Part shown: positions 56,432-64,000 of the stretch, one piece after another
Position numbering within the stretch: the stretch's first letter is position 1
Layout: each line of letters begins with the position of its first letter
Source of the DNA: Comamonadaceae bacterium
GTDB lineage: Bacteria > Pseudomonadota > Gammaproteobacteria > Burkholderiales > Burkholderiaceae_C
DNA length: 64,000 nt
Reading direction: 5' to 3'
Assembly (NCBI GenBank): GCA_027490925.1
Contig: JAIXXF010000034.1
Span: forward strand, 97,336-161,335
The notes under the pieces: generated by a model
The model's database searches: none
Told to the model about the DNA's origin: nothing
Seen by the model: the letters and a program-made list of their open reading frames with translations, nothing else
Program-made: the position numbers and the translations under genes

Positions 56432-57319
56432 TCAGGTGCGTTGGCTCGGTGGTGTTGTGTCCGGCGATGGTGCGCCGCGGGAACGCAGCGCGGTGGCGGC
56501 GATGCCGCTGGCCACAATGACGGCCATGCCCGCCCACGCCATTGGGGGGATGCGGTCGCCGAACAGCAGCAGGCTGTAGCCCGCCGCGAAAACGATGCCG
56601 GCGTATTGCATGTTGGCCACCAGCAGGGTGGGCCCGCGGCTGTAGGCGCGGGTCATGCACAGTTGCCCCAGAGATGCCAATAGACCCACGGGCAGAAGCC
56701 ACCAGCCTGCCTGGCCTGGCCAGGGCGACAGGCCAGTGAATACCAGCGCCACAGCGCCCACCAGCAGGGAGCCCACCGCAAAATAAAATACGGTGCGCGG
56801 CTCGGGCTCACCCGCACGCGCCAGCTCGGTGACCTGCAAATAGGCCAACGCGGTGCCAACACCAGACAGCAGCCCGACCAAGCCTGCGAACAATTGGTCG
56901 GTCTCCAGGGTGGGGCGCAACACCATCACCACGCCCCCAAAGCCCACCAGCACGGTCAGCACCAAAGCCCCCTGCACGCCGCGACCCCACACGAGGCTAC
57001 CGCCGACCAAGAAAGCGGCGATCCACACGCTGCTCATGTAGTTCAGCGTCATCGCGGTCGCCAGCGGCAGTTCGGCGATGGCGTAGAACCACGAGCCGAG
57101 TGCGAACACGCCCATCAGGCTGCGCCACAGGTGCATCGCGGGCACTGGGGTGGCCAAACGCACGCCAGTGCCACGCGCCAGCGCGAGCATGAAGAGGGTG
57201 CTGATCAACCCTCGGTAGAACACCAGTTCAGCGCTGCAGAAGTGCACAGAGGCGTATTTCACGCACACCGCCATGGTGGCGAAAATAAGTGCCGCCAACA
57301 GCATCCACAAGGCTTGCAC
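56432..57319 (-). CDS. EamA/DMT-superfamily transporter
   Basis: The 295-residue protein has ten hydrophobic segments and the two EamA repeats: FYRGLISTLFMLALARGTGV in the first and LGQLCMTRAYSRGPTLLVANMQYAGIVFAAGYSLLLFGDRIPPMAWAGMAVIVASGI in the second. It probably exports a metabolite; the substrate is unknown. GTG 57317-57319 or ATG 57302-57304 are candidate starts (neither has a good Shine-Dalgarno). The gene sits 86 nt after the Rieske gene and 13 nt before sseA. Confidence 0.82.
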   Translation of the reverse strand: MQALWMLLAALIFATMAVCVKYASVHFCSAELVFYRGLISTLFMLALARGTGVRLATPVPAMHLWRSLMGVFALGSWFYAIAELPLATAMTLNYMSSVWIAAFLVGGSLVWGRGVQGALVLTVLVGFGGVVMVLRPTLETDQLFAGLVGLLSGVGTALAYLQVTELARAGEPEPRTVFYFAVGSLLVGAVALVFTGLSPWPGQAGWWLLPVGLLASLGQLCMTRAYSRGPTLLVANMQYAGIVFAAGYSLLLFGDRIPPMAWAGMAVIVASGIAATALRSRGAPSPDTTPPSQRT

Positions 57320-57370
57320 GGTGATTAAATGATTTTCTGGGCGGCAGCCCTTGCTGAAATTGGATATGTA

Positions 57371-57387
57371 GCTATGAAAACCACAGC
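57371..57387 (+). repeat. Dispersed palindromic repeat, copy 6 (between Rieske and DMT genes)
   Basis: GCTATGAAAACCACAGC lies just beyond the stop of the Rieske gene at 57406. It has one mismatch in the right arm (ACAGC for RTAGC), and its first 11 bases equal copy 3. Confidence 0.5.
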
Positions 57388-57405
57388 TATAGCCTTCAGC
57401 TGGTG

Positions 57406-58563
57406 TCAGGCGATCGTGGCGCCCATGGCGTTCCGGTACCACTCATGGAAGTGTTGCATGCCGTCTTCCATCGGACTCTGGTAAGGGCCGAACTCGTTAT
57501 CACCGCGGGCCAGCAACGCCCGGCGTCCGGCGTCCATGCGCAAGGCGATCTCGTCGTCTTCTTCGCAGGTCTCCATGTAAGCGGCTTGCTGCGCCTCCAC
57601 GAACTCGCGTTCAAACGCGGCGATGTCCTCTGGGTAGTAGAACTCCACCATGTTCATCGTCTTTTGGGGTCCGATGGGGAACAGGGTGGAGACGGTCAAC
57701 ACATGCGGGTACCACTCCACCATGATGTGTGGGTAGTAAGTCAGCCAGATCGCACCATACTTGGGCGGTTGGTTGTTGCGGTAGGCCAGCAGCGCGGCCT
57801 GCCAGCGTTCGTAGACCGGAGAGCCGCCCGACGCGTCGGCTTTGCCCAACCGGTTGGCCACGCCCACGGTTTGCACCGAGTAGTGGGGCTTGAATTCCCA
57901 GCGCAGGTCGTCGCAAGTCACGAAGCCGCCCAAACCTGGGTGGAAGGGCCCAACGTGGTAGTCCTCCAGGTAGACCTCCACGAAGGTCTTCCAGTTGTAG
58001 TTGCATTCGTGCATCACCACCCGGTCGAGCACATGACCGGAAAAATCAAGGTCGGCCAACGGGCCCAGTCCCGCCATGTCGGCGGCCACGTGGCGTCCGT
58101 TTTGCTCGAAAAGCAGACCATTCCATTCCTGCAATGGATAGTTGTTCAGATTCAGGCAAGGGTCTGTCTCAAAGTGGGGTGCGCCGATCAGCTGGCCCGC
58201 GGGTGATGTGTCGCCGCCGCTGTAGGTCCAGCGGTGCAGTGGGCAAACGATGTGGCCACCTGCGCTTCCGGGCTGGGTGGCGTTCAGCGTTCCACGCCCC
58301 TTGAGCATGACCGCCTGCCGATGGCGGCAGACGTTGGAGACGAGTTCGATGCCGTTGGGTGTGTGGATCAGCGCGCGGCCTTCGCCCTCTTGCGGCAGCG
58401 CGTGGTAGTCCCCCACCTGGGACACTGACAACCTGTGGCCGACATAACGCGGCCCATTCTGGAACAGTGTGGTCAGCTCGCGCTGGAACAGCGCCTCATC
58501 AAAATAGCTGGAAACTGGAAGCTGACTTGCGGCCTGCTGCAGTTGAAGACTTAAATCAGACAT
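57406..58563 (-). CDS. Rieske [2Fe-2S] aromatic-ring-hydroxylating oxygenase alpha subunit
   Basis: The 385-residue oxygenase component has a Rieske motif NVCRHRQ and CPLHRWTY (C-x-H, C-x2-H) in the N-terminal domain and a mononuclear iron site with EDYHVGPFHPGLGGF (D, H and H ligands). The bacterial homologues are choline-monooxygenase-like or demethylases. No reductase, ferredoxin or beta-subunit gene is adjacent, so electron partners come from elsewhere. The substrate is not predictable. ATG 58561-58563. Confidence 0.88.
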   Translation of the reverse strand: MSDLSLQLQQAASQLPVSSYFDEALFQRELTTLFQNGPRYVGHRLSVSQVGDYHALPQEGEGRALIHTPNGIELVSNVCRHRQAVMLKGRGTLNATQPGSAGGHIVCPLHRWTYSGGDTSPAGQLIGAPHFETDPCLNLNNYPLQEWNGLLFEQNGRHVAADMAGLGPLADLDFSGHVLDRVVMHECNYNWKTFVEVYLEDYHVGPFHPGLGGFVTCDDLRWEFKPHYSVQTVGVANRLGKADASGGSPVYERWQAALLAYRNNQPPKYGAIWLTYYPHIMVEWYPHVLTVSTLFPIGPQKTMNMVEFYYPEDIAAFEREFVEAQQAAYMETCEEDDEIALRMDAGRRALLARGDNEFGPYQSPMEDGMQHFHEWYRNAMGATIA

Positions 58564-58739
58564 CGAGTCCTGACCTAAAGACTCCCCACAGGGAGGGTAG
58601 GCGCCAGAGCGCGGGCACGGGGCGTTCAGTAAACGGCTTGTGATTGTACCTGCCGACGCCCATGCTCTGCGTTAGTCCCTGGGTTGGCGTGTCCCCCAGC
58701 ACCCTGGGCCTAAAATCCTCGTTTTAAACACCACCCCCC

Positions 58740-58982
58740 ATGGCCAAAGCAACCCCGCCTGTGGCGCCTTCTCTGGGCCAACCCGCCAGCTACGAATCCG
58801 CGCTCGAAGAACTGGAGCAACTGATCGCTCGGATCGAATCCGGCCAGTTGCCACTGGAGCAGCTGCTGTCGGGTTACCGGCGCGGCGCCGAGCTGTTGGC
58901 GTTCTGCCGTGGCCAGCTGGAAGCGGTGGACCAACAGATCCAGCTGTTGGAAGATGGCACGCTCAAGGCGTGGGTGGCGTGA
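58740..58982 (+). CDS. xseB: Exodeoxyribonuclease VII small subunit
   Basis: The 80-residue product has [56 protein letters not shown], the classic XseB helix pair. The large subunit XseA is encoded elsewhere. It is the first gene of xseB-ispA-dxs; its TGA overlaps the ispA GTG (GTGA at 58979-58982). It is divergent from the Rieske gene. Confidence 0.93.
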   Translation: MAKATPPVAPSLGQPASYESALEELEQLIARIESGQLPLEQLLSGYRRGAELLAFCRGQLEAVDQQIQLLEDGTLKAWVA

Positions 58983-59899
58983 GCGCGGGTTTTGATCTGA
59001 GCGCATGGAGCACCGACCGGCTGGCCCGGGTGGAACAGGCTCTGTCGCTGTGGGTGCCCGAAGGCGCACCCGCCGGTTTGGGTGGGGCCATGCGCTATGC
59101 CGTGCTGGACGGTGGCAAGCGCCTGCGGCCCCTGCTCGTCATGGCGGCAGCGGAGGCGCTGGCCAGTGACGCCGCAAACGAGCAGCGCGCGCAAATCCAC
59201 GCGGCGGCACTCCGGTCGGCTTGCGCGGTCGAACTCATCCACGCCTACTCGTTGGTGCACGACGACTTGCCCTGCATGGACAACGACGTGCTGCGCCGGG
59301 GCAAGCCCACCGTGCACGTGGCTTACGGGGAGGCGATGGCGCTCCTGGCGGGCGACGCGCTCCAGGCGCTGGCGTTTGAGCTGCTCACGCCAGACGACGG
59401 CAGCATCCCGCCTGCGATCCAGGCGAAGCTGTGCCGATTGCTGGCACGTGCGGCCGGTTTTGACGGCATGGCTGGTGGTCAAGCCATCGACCTCGCCAGC
59501 GTGGGGGTCGCCCTGACCGAGGGCGAGCTCAGCACCATGCACCGGCTCAAAACCGGTGCACTGCTCCAGGGCAGCGTGATGATGGGCCTGGCCAGCGCTG
59601 ACGCCCCAGCCCTCGCGCAGCAGGCGCTCGCCACCTACGGCGCTGCGGTGGGGCTGGCCTTTCAGGTGGTTGACGACATTTTGGATGTGACCGCCGACTC
59701 GGCAACTTTGGGCAAGACCGCAGGCAAAGACGCGGCGCAAGACAAGCCCACTTACGTGTCGTTGCTGGGTTTGCCAGCGGCGAGCGCTTACGCACAAAAG
59801 CTGCTCACCCAGGCATTGGACGCACTCGCTGGCAGCGGCTTGTCCAACACGCTGGCGCTCCACGCGCTGGCCAACATGGTGGTGAACCGCTCACACTGA
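58979..59899 (+). CDS. ispA: Farnesyl diphosphate synthase / geranyl diphosphate synthase
   Basis: The 306-residue prenyltransferase joins dimethylallyl and isopentenyl diphosphates to farnesyl diphosphate. The first Asp-rich motif is [20 protein letters not shown]; the second is [27 protein letters not shown] is also present. It starts with GTG in a GTGA overlap with xseB. dxs starts 84 nt downstream. Confidence 0.94.
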   Translation: MSAGFDLSAWSTDRLARVEQALSLWVPEGAPAGLGGAMRYAVLDGGKRLRPLLVMAAAEALASDAANEQRAQIHAAALRSACAVELIHAYSLVHDDLPCMDNDVLRRGKPTVHVAYGEAMALLAGDALQALAFELLTPDDGSIPPAIQAKLCRLLARAAGFDGMAGGQAIDLASVGVALTEGELSTMHRLKTGALLQGSVMMGLASADAPALAQQALATYGAAVGLAFQVVDDILDVTADSATLGKTAGKDAAQDKPTYVSLLGLPAASAYAQKLLTQALDALAGSGLSNTLALHALANMVVNRSH

Positions 59900-59983
59900 G
59901 CCGGTGATCGAACCTGCTGGAATACCTCCCGTGAACGTGTGCCTGTCCCAGAGTCGTCTCGGAAACCAGAGCCCCTAAAGTCC

Positions 59984-61897
59984 ATGTCCAATCCCTCTAC
60001 TTACCCGCTGCTGTCGCAAATCCACTCACCTGCCGACCTGCGCCGCCTGGGCCGGACACAGCTCAAGCCACTGGCGGACGAGGTTCGCCAATGCGTGCTC
60101 GACAACGTGTCCAAGACCGGCGGTCACCTGAGTTCCAACCTCGGAACGGTCGAACTCACTGTGGCCTTGCACGCGGTGTTCAACACACCCTACGACCGAC
60201 TGGTGTGGGACGTGGGCCACCAGACCTACCCGCACAAAATCCTCACAGGGCGGCGTGACCGCATGGGATCGTTGCGCCAGTTGGGAGGCTTGTCGGGTTT
60301 TCCGCAACGCGCCGAAAGCGAGTACGACACATTCGGCACGGCGCATTCCAGCACCTCTATTTCCGCCGCTCTGGGCATGGCGCTGGCCGCACATCAAAAA
60401 GGTGAGAACCGTTACGCGGTCGCGGTCATCGGCGACGGCGCGATGAGCGCAGGCATGGCCTTTGAGGCCCTGAACAACGCGGGTGTTTCTCCCGGCAAGT
60501 TGCTGGTGGTGTTGAACGACAACGACATGTCGATCAGTCCCCCGGTGGGTGCGCTCAATCGTTATTTGGCGCAATTGATGAGCGGGCAGTTCTACGCCGC
60601 CGCCAAGAACGTAGGCAAGCAGGTGCTCAAGCCATTGCCACCGCTGTTTGAGTTGGCCAAACGGTTCGAAGAGCACGCCAAAGGCATGGTGGTGCCCGCG
60701 ACGCTGTTTGAGAAGTTTGGCTTCAATTACATCGGGCCGATCGATGGCCACGACCTCGACTCGCTCATCCCCACGCTGGAGAACATCAAGCACCTGATGG
60801 CGACCAGCCCCGGTCCGCAGTTTCTGCATGTGGTGACCAAAAAGGGTCAGGGTTACAAGCTCGCTGAAGCCGACCCGATCGCCTATCACGGACCAGGCAA
60901 GTTCGACCCGGCGGTCGGCCTGACCAAGCCCGCCACCGCGCCCAAGACCACTTTTACCCAAGTGTTTGGACAATGGCTGTGCGACATGGCCGAGCAGGAC
61001 CCGCGGCTGGTGGGTATCACCCCGGCCATGCGAGAGGGGTCGGGCATGGTGGAGTTTCATCGGCGTTTTCCCGACCGGTACTACGACGTCGGCATCGCAG
61101 AGCAGCACTCGGTCACCTTCGCCGCGGGTCTGGCCTGCGAGGGCTTGAAGCCAGTCGTGGCCATATATTCCACTTTTTTGCAGCGCGCCTACGATCAGTT
61201 GATCCACGATGTGGCGATTCAGAACCTGCCCGTGGTGTTCGCGTTGGACAGGGCCGGTCTGGTGGGCGCAGATGGCGCCACCCACGCGGGGGCTTACGAC
61301 ATCCCCTACCTGCGTTGCATCCCCAACGTCAGTGTGGCCTGCCCCGCCGACGAAAGCGAGTGTCGGCAGCTGCTGACCACCGCCTTTGAGCAGAGCCACC
61401 CGGTGGCGGTGCGTTATCCCCGGGGCGCTGGCGCCGGTGTCACTCCAGCACCGGGCTTGAACGCCTTGCCCTTTGGGAGGGGCGAAGTCAGGCGTCAAGG
61501 CCAGAAGATCGCCATCTTGGCGTTCGGCACCTTGCTGTATCCGGCGCTGACCGTCGCCGAGACGTTCAACGCCACAGTGGTCAACATGCGTTGGGCCAAG
61601 CCTTTGGATGTGGACCTGTTGCTTCAGGTGGCGGCGCAGCATGACGCACTGGTCACGGTGGAAGAAGGCGCGACCATGGGGGGTGCCGGAAGCGCCGTGG
61701 GTGAGGCGCTCAGCGCCGCGGGCGTGCTCAAGCCTTTACTGCAACTGGGCTTGCCAGACCAGTTCATTGAACACGGCGACCCTGCGCAGCTGCTGGCCCT
61801 GTTGGGCTTGAATGCAGAGGGCATGGCCCGGTCCATCCAACAACGCTTCCCCACCCTGGTTCCTAACCCAGTCGCAGACCCGGCTCATTTGAACTGA
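59984..61897 (+). CDS. dxs: 1-deoxy-D-xylulose-5-phosphate synthase
   Basis: The 637-residue ThDP enzyme condenses pyruvate and glyceraldehyde 3-phosphate, the first step of the MEP pathway. It has [21 protein letters not shown], the GDG motif [17 protein letters not shown], and RDRAGLVG-like [21 protein letters not shown] 59984 begins SNPSTYPLL. It ends the xseB-ispA-dxs set. Confidence 0.96.
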   Translation: MSNPSTYPLLSQIHSPADLRRLGRTQLKPLADEVRQCVLDNVSKTGGHLSSNLGTVELTVALHAVFNTPYDRLVWDVGHQTYPHKILTGRRDRMGSLRQLGGLSGFPQRAESEYDTFGTAHSSTSISAALGMALAAHQKGENRYAVAVIGDGAMSAGMAFEALNNAGVSPGKLLVVLNDNDMSISPPVGALNRYLAQLMSGQFYAAAKNVGKQVLKPLPPLFELAKRFEEHAKGMVVPATLFEKFGFNYIGPIDGHDLDSLIPTLENIKHLMATSPGPQFLHVVTKKGQGYKLAEADPIAYHGPGKFDPAVGLTKPATAPKTTFTQVFGQWLCDMAEQDPRLVGITPAMREGSGMVEFHRRFPDRYYDVGIAEQHSVTFAAGLACEGLKPVVAIYSTFLQRAYDQLIHDVAIQNLPVVFALDRAGLVGADGATHAGAYDIPYLRCIPNVSVACPADESECRQLLTTAFEQSHPVAVRYPRGAGAGVTPAPGLNALPFGRGEVRRQGQKIAILAFGTLLYPALTVAETFNATVVNMRWAKPLDVDLLLQVAAQHDALVTVEEGATMGGAGSAVGEALSAAGVLKPLLQLGLPDQFIEHGDPAQLLALLGLNAEGMARSIQQRFPTLVPNPVADPAHLN

Positions 61898-62044
61898 GGT
61901 TGGGTTGGCTTGGCCTGCCCGCTTGACCCAGGCGCGAGGGAAAACCCGCGCCGATGGCCATGTGGCGTTTTTTACAATCGCGGTTTTTCTAAGCCGGTCT
62001 GGCCATTAGCCAGTCGGGCACACCATCAACCCAGGAGACACCCC

Positions 62045-63127
62045 ATGGACCGTCGTTCTCTCATCAAACAAGCCGGTATCGCTGGCGTGCTGGCCAGCGG
62101 CATTGCCCCGGCCGTGCATGCGCAGGCCGCCGTACGGTGGCGGCTGGCGTCCAGCTTCCCCAAATCGCTGGACACCATTTATGGCGGCGCGGAGGTGTTT
62201 GCCAAAGCGGTGCGTGCCATGTCGGGCGGTAAGTTCGAAATCTCGGTGCATGCAGGTGGCGAGTTGATGCCCGCCTTCGGTGTGGTGGACGGCGTGCAAA
62301 ACGCGACCGTGGAAATCGCCCACAGCGTGCCTTACTACTTCTACGGCAAGAACCCTGCCTTTGCCATCGGTTCGGCGGTGCCGTTCGGCATGAACGCGCG
62401 TCAGATGAACGCCTGGATGTACCACGGCAATGGCCGCAAGCTGATGAATGAGCTGTACGCCAAGTACAACATGTTCAGCCTGCCCGGTGGTAACACCGGC
62501 ACGCAAATGGGCGGATGGTTCCGCAAAGAGATCAAGACGGCCGCCGATCTGAAGGGTTTGAAGATGCGCCTTGGCGGCGGTCTGGTCGGCGAGGTCATGA
62601 CCAAGCTTGGCGCTGTGCCGCAAAGTCTGCCGGGTGGCGAGGTGTACCAGGCGCTGGAGAAGGGCACCATTGACGCGGCCGAATGGGTCGGCCCTTACGA
62701 CGACCAAAAGCTCGGGTTCAACAAGGTTGCGCCGTTCTATTACTACCCTGGCTGGTGGGAAGGCGGTCCCGAGGTCGACTTTTTCATCAACCAGAAAGCG
62801 TTCGACGCCCTGTCGGCAGAGAACAAGGCGATTGTGGAGGCTGCGGCGTCACACGCCCATGTGGACATGTTGGCCAAGTACGACTCGTTGAACCCCACCG
62901 CGCTCAAGCAGTTGGTCGCCGCCGGGACCAAAGTGTTGCCCTTTTCACCCGCCATTCTGGAAGCCTCGTTCAAAGCGTCCATGGAGGTATACGGTGAGCT
63001 GGCCGCCAAGAGCGAGGACTGGAAAAAAATCTACACCGACTTCCGCAATTTCCAGCGAGACCAGGTGTTGTGGTTCCGCTTTGCTGAAGGCCGATTCGAC
63101 TCATTCATGGCCCAGCAAAAGCTTTGA
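62045..63127 (+). CDS. TRAP transporter substrate-binding protein (DctP family)
   Basis: The 360-residue periplasmic binding protein has a Tat-like signal (MDRRSLIKQAG with twin Arg, then AHAQA) and the DctP/TakP fold: WRLASSFPKSLDTIYGGAEVFAKAV, LKMRLGGGLVGEVMTKLGAVPQSLPGGEVYQALEKGTIDAAEWVGPYDD. This LKGLKMR..GG segment with Arg is the carboxylate-binding region, and similarity to alpha-keto-acid-binding proteins is noted, though the ligand is not proven. Small and large permease genes follow 201 nt later. Confidence 0.9.
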   Translation: MDRRSLIKQAGIAGVLASGIAPAVHAQAAVRWRLASSFPKSLDTIYGGAEVFAKAVRAMSGGKFEISVHAGGELMPAFGVVDGVQNATVEIAHSVPYYFYGKNPAFAIGSAVPFGMNARQMNAWMYHGNGRKLMNELYAKYNMFSLPGGNTGTQMGGWFRKEIKTAADLKGLKMRLGGGLVGEVMTKLGAVPQSLPGGEVYQALEKGTIDAAEWVGPYDDQKLGFNKVAPFYYYPGWWEGGPEVDFFINQKAFDALSAENKAIVEAAASHAHVDMLAKYDSLNPTALKQLVAAGTKVLPFSPAILEASFKASMEVYGELAAKSEDWKKIYTDFRNFQRDQVLWFRFAEGRFDSFMAQQKL

Positions 63128-63180
63128 CGGTCGGGGCGCCAAACAAACCCCCCCGCCAGATGTGATGGCAACGCCTCGAG

Positions 63181-63203
63181 AGCCCCGCATTGCGGGGCTT
63201 TTT
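63181..63203 (+). terminator. Terminator between the binding-protein gene and the permease genes
   Basis: AGCCCCGCA/TGCGGGGCT with TTTTT, 53 nt after the binding-protein stop. It lies inside the TRAP operon, so permease expression would rely on partial read-through or a second promoter. Confidence 0.8.
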
Positions 63204-63328
63204 CATGCCTGATCGTTGAGAGTCGGGGCCTGTTTGCCTTGATATGATTTCCCACACGAGCCCCTCTCCGGCGGGCCTCCAGCGGCAATAAAGACCCACC
63301 ATGAAAGCGGTGTGATGAGGGCGTTGTT

Positions 63329-63868
63329 ATGAAAAGGGCATTGGCACTGGCCAGTTGGATCGATGCGTTCGCCGACGGGTTCGGTGTCGTCGCGAAGTGG
63401 GCCGTGCTGGCCGCTTGCCTGATCAGCGCGGCCAATGCTGGGGTGCGATACGCACTCAACGTGAGCTCCAACGCTTTTCTGGAAATTCAGTGGTACCTGT
63501 TTGCCGCTGCGGTGATGTTGGGGGCCGCGCAAGTGCTGCGGCTCAATGAACATGTGCGAGTGGACGTGTTGTATGGCCGGTACCCGACCAAGGTCAAGGT
63601 CTGGGTGGATCTGCTGGGCATTTTGTTTTTTTTGATGCCGGTGATGGGGATGATGATCGCGTTGTCCTGGCCCATGTTCGTCAGCATGTACCAAAGCGGC
63701 GAGATGTCGAGCAACGCCGGTGGGCTGGTTCGCTGGCCAGCCATGCTGCTCATCCCCCTGGGGTTCGCCTTGTTGATGCTGCAAGGCCTGTCGGAGGCGA
63801 TCAAGCGCGTCGCTTGGTTGAATGGCGCCTACGAGATGGAAACGCACTATGAAAGGCCACTCCAATGA
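63329..63868 (+). CDS. TRAP transporter small permease (DctQ)
   Basis: The 179-residue protein has four hydrophobic helices (AKWAVLAACLISAANAGVRYAL, EIQWYLFAAAVMLGAAQVLRLNEHVRVDVLY, VDLLGILFFLMPVMGMMIAL, WPAMLLIPLGFALLMLQG), with the conserved H-x-R-x-D motif (EHVRVDVL) typical of DctQ. ATG 63329 follows a weak ribosome site. The stop overlaps the next gene start in ATGA (63865-63868). Confidence 0.9.
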   Translation: MKRALALASWIDAFADGFGVVAKWAVLAACLISAANAGVRYALNVSSNAFLEIQWYLFAAAVMLGAAQVLRLNEHVRVDVLYGRYPTKVKVWVDLLGILFFLMPVMGMMIALSWPMFVSMYQSGEMSSNAGGLVRWPAMLLIPLGFALLMLQGLSEAIKRVAWLNGAYEMETHYERPLQ

Positions 63869-64000
63869 GCATGGAGAGCTTTGCCCCGCTGATGTTTGCG
63901 GGCCTGATTTTGATCATGCTGATTGGTTTTCCGGTCGCATTTTCTTTGTCGGCGCTGGGTCTGCTGTGCGGCTTCATCGCCATAGAGATGGGTTGGTTCC
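63865..64000 (+). CDS. TRAP transporter large permease (DctM), 5' part
   Basis: The first 45 residues are visible, beginning SMESFAPLMFAGLILIMLIG and including GFPVAFSLSALGLLCGF, the standard N-terminus of the DctM subunit. The gene is cut by the window end. It overlaps the small permease gene by 4 nt. Confidence 0.85.
   Translation, partial: MSMESFAPLMFAGLILIMLIGFPVAFSLSALGLLCGFIAIEMGWF

Overview
The window is GC-rich, almost fully coding chromosomal DNA from a betaproteobacterium of the Burkholderiales, most probably the family Comamonadaceae (Hydrogenophaga/Rhodoferax/Acidovorax type). The inference rests on gene content and order: rpsT-DUF3579-argD-argF, hda-HAD-pcnB-folK, the sigma factor-DUF3619-DUF3106 cluster next to ilvB-ilvH-ilvC, aat-bpt, xseB-ispA-dxs, and short GCTAY-N7-RTAGC repeats of a kind I associate with Comamonadaceae genomes. 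There is no rRNA, recognisable tRNA, CRISPR array, prophage or insertion sequence. About 62 protein genes are called, two of them cut by the window ends.

Layout. 1-5.7 kb: 3' end of acnB, a strange low-complexity acidic Leu/Pro/Gly protein, a soluble TonB-C protein, serC and a flavin monooxygenase. 5.7-9.2 kb: argD-argF-YkgJ operon with 4-nt overlaps, DUF3579 and rpsT. 9.3-14 kb: murJ, a SirB1-like gene, a RelE/HigB-type toxin-antitoxin pair, and a PA2779/PA2778 pair. 14-19.9 kb: purM, divergent AI-2E permease-hda-HAD hydrolase-pcnB-folK. 19.9-28.1 kb: mltD-gloB, divergent methyltransferase-rnhA, and an RND efflux adaptor and pump. 28.2-31.6 kb: molybdenum cofactor genes moaA, mobA, moeA. 31.7-36.6 kb: cytochrome b561, two YceI proteins, and the divergent pyrophosphatases hppA and ppa. 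36.6-42.5 kb: lipase-like hydrolase, GNAT/DUF482 protein, nadE-glnB, and a LOG-dgkA-RDD chain. 42.6-50.9 kb: ECF sigma factor gene cluster, then ilvB-ilvH-ilvC-pssA and leuA, the latter behind a leucine leader peptide and attenuator. 50.9-58.6 kb: pbpG, iclR-type regulator, bpt, aat, small unknown genes, sseA, DMT exporter and Rieske oxygenase. 58.7-64 kb: xseB-ispA-dxs and a TRAP transporter that runs off the end.

Most of the content is housekeeping. Branched-chain amino-acid synthesis (ilvBHC, leuA), arginine synthesis, serine synthesis, isoprenoid precursors, Moco, NAD and PII signalling each form coherent blocks, and tight ATGA overlaps indicate translational coupling. Less ordinary signals are: an 18-residue leucine-rich leader ORF (leuL) with an attenuator upstream of leuA; six dispersed 17-nt palindromic repeats, three of them inside genes and read through in frame; a 19-bp near-perfect palindrome before the iclR-type gene; two divergent gene pairs whose start codons overlap inside one CATG; and a 256-residue protein with no Arg, His, Cys, Trp or Tyr.

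Limits: family assignments come from reading motifs by eye, without database searches. Start codons were chosen from reading frame, overlap, Shine-Dalgarno sequence and family N-termini. Promoters are the least certain calls.
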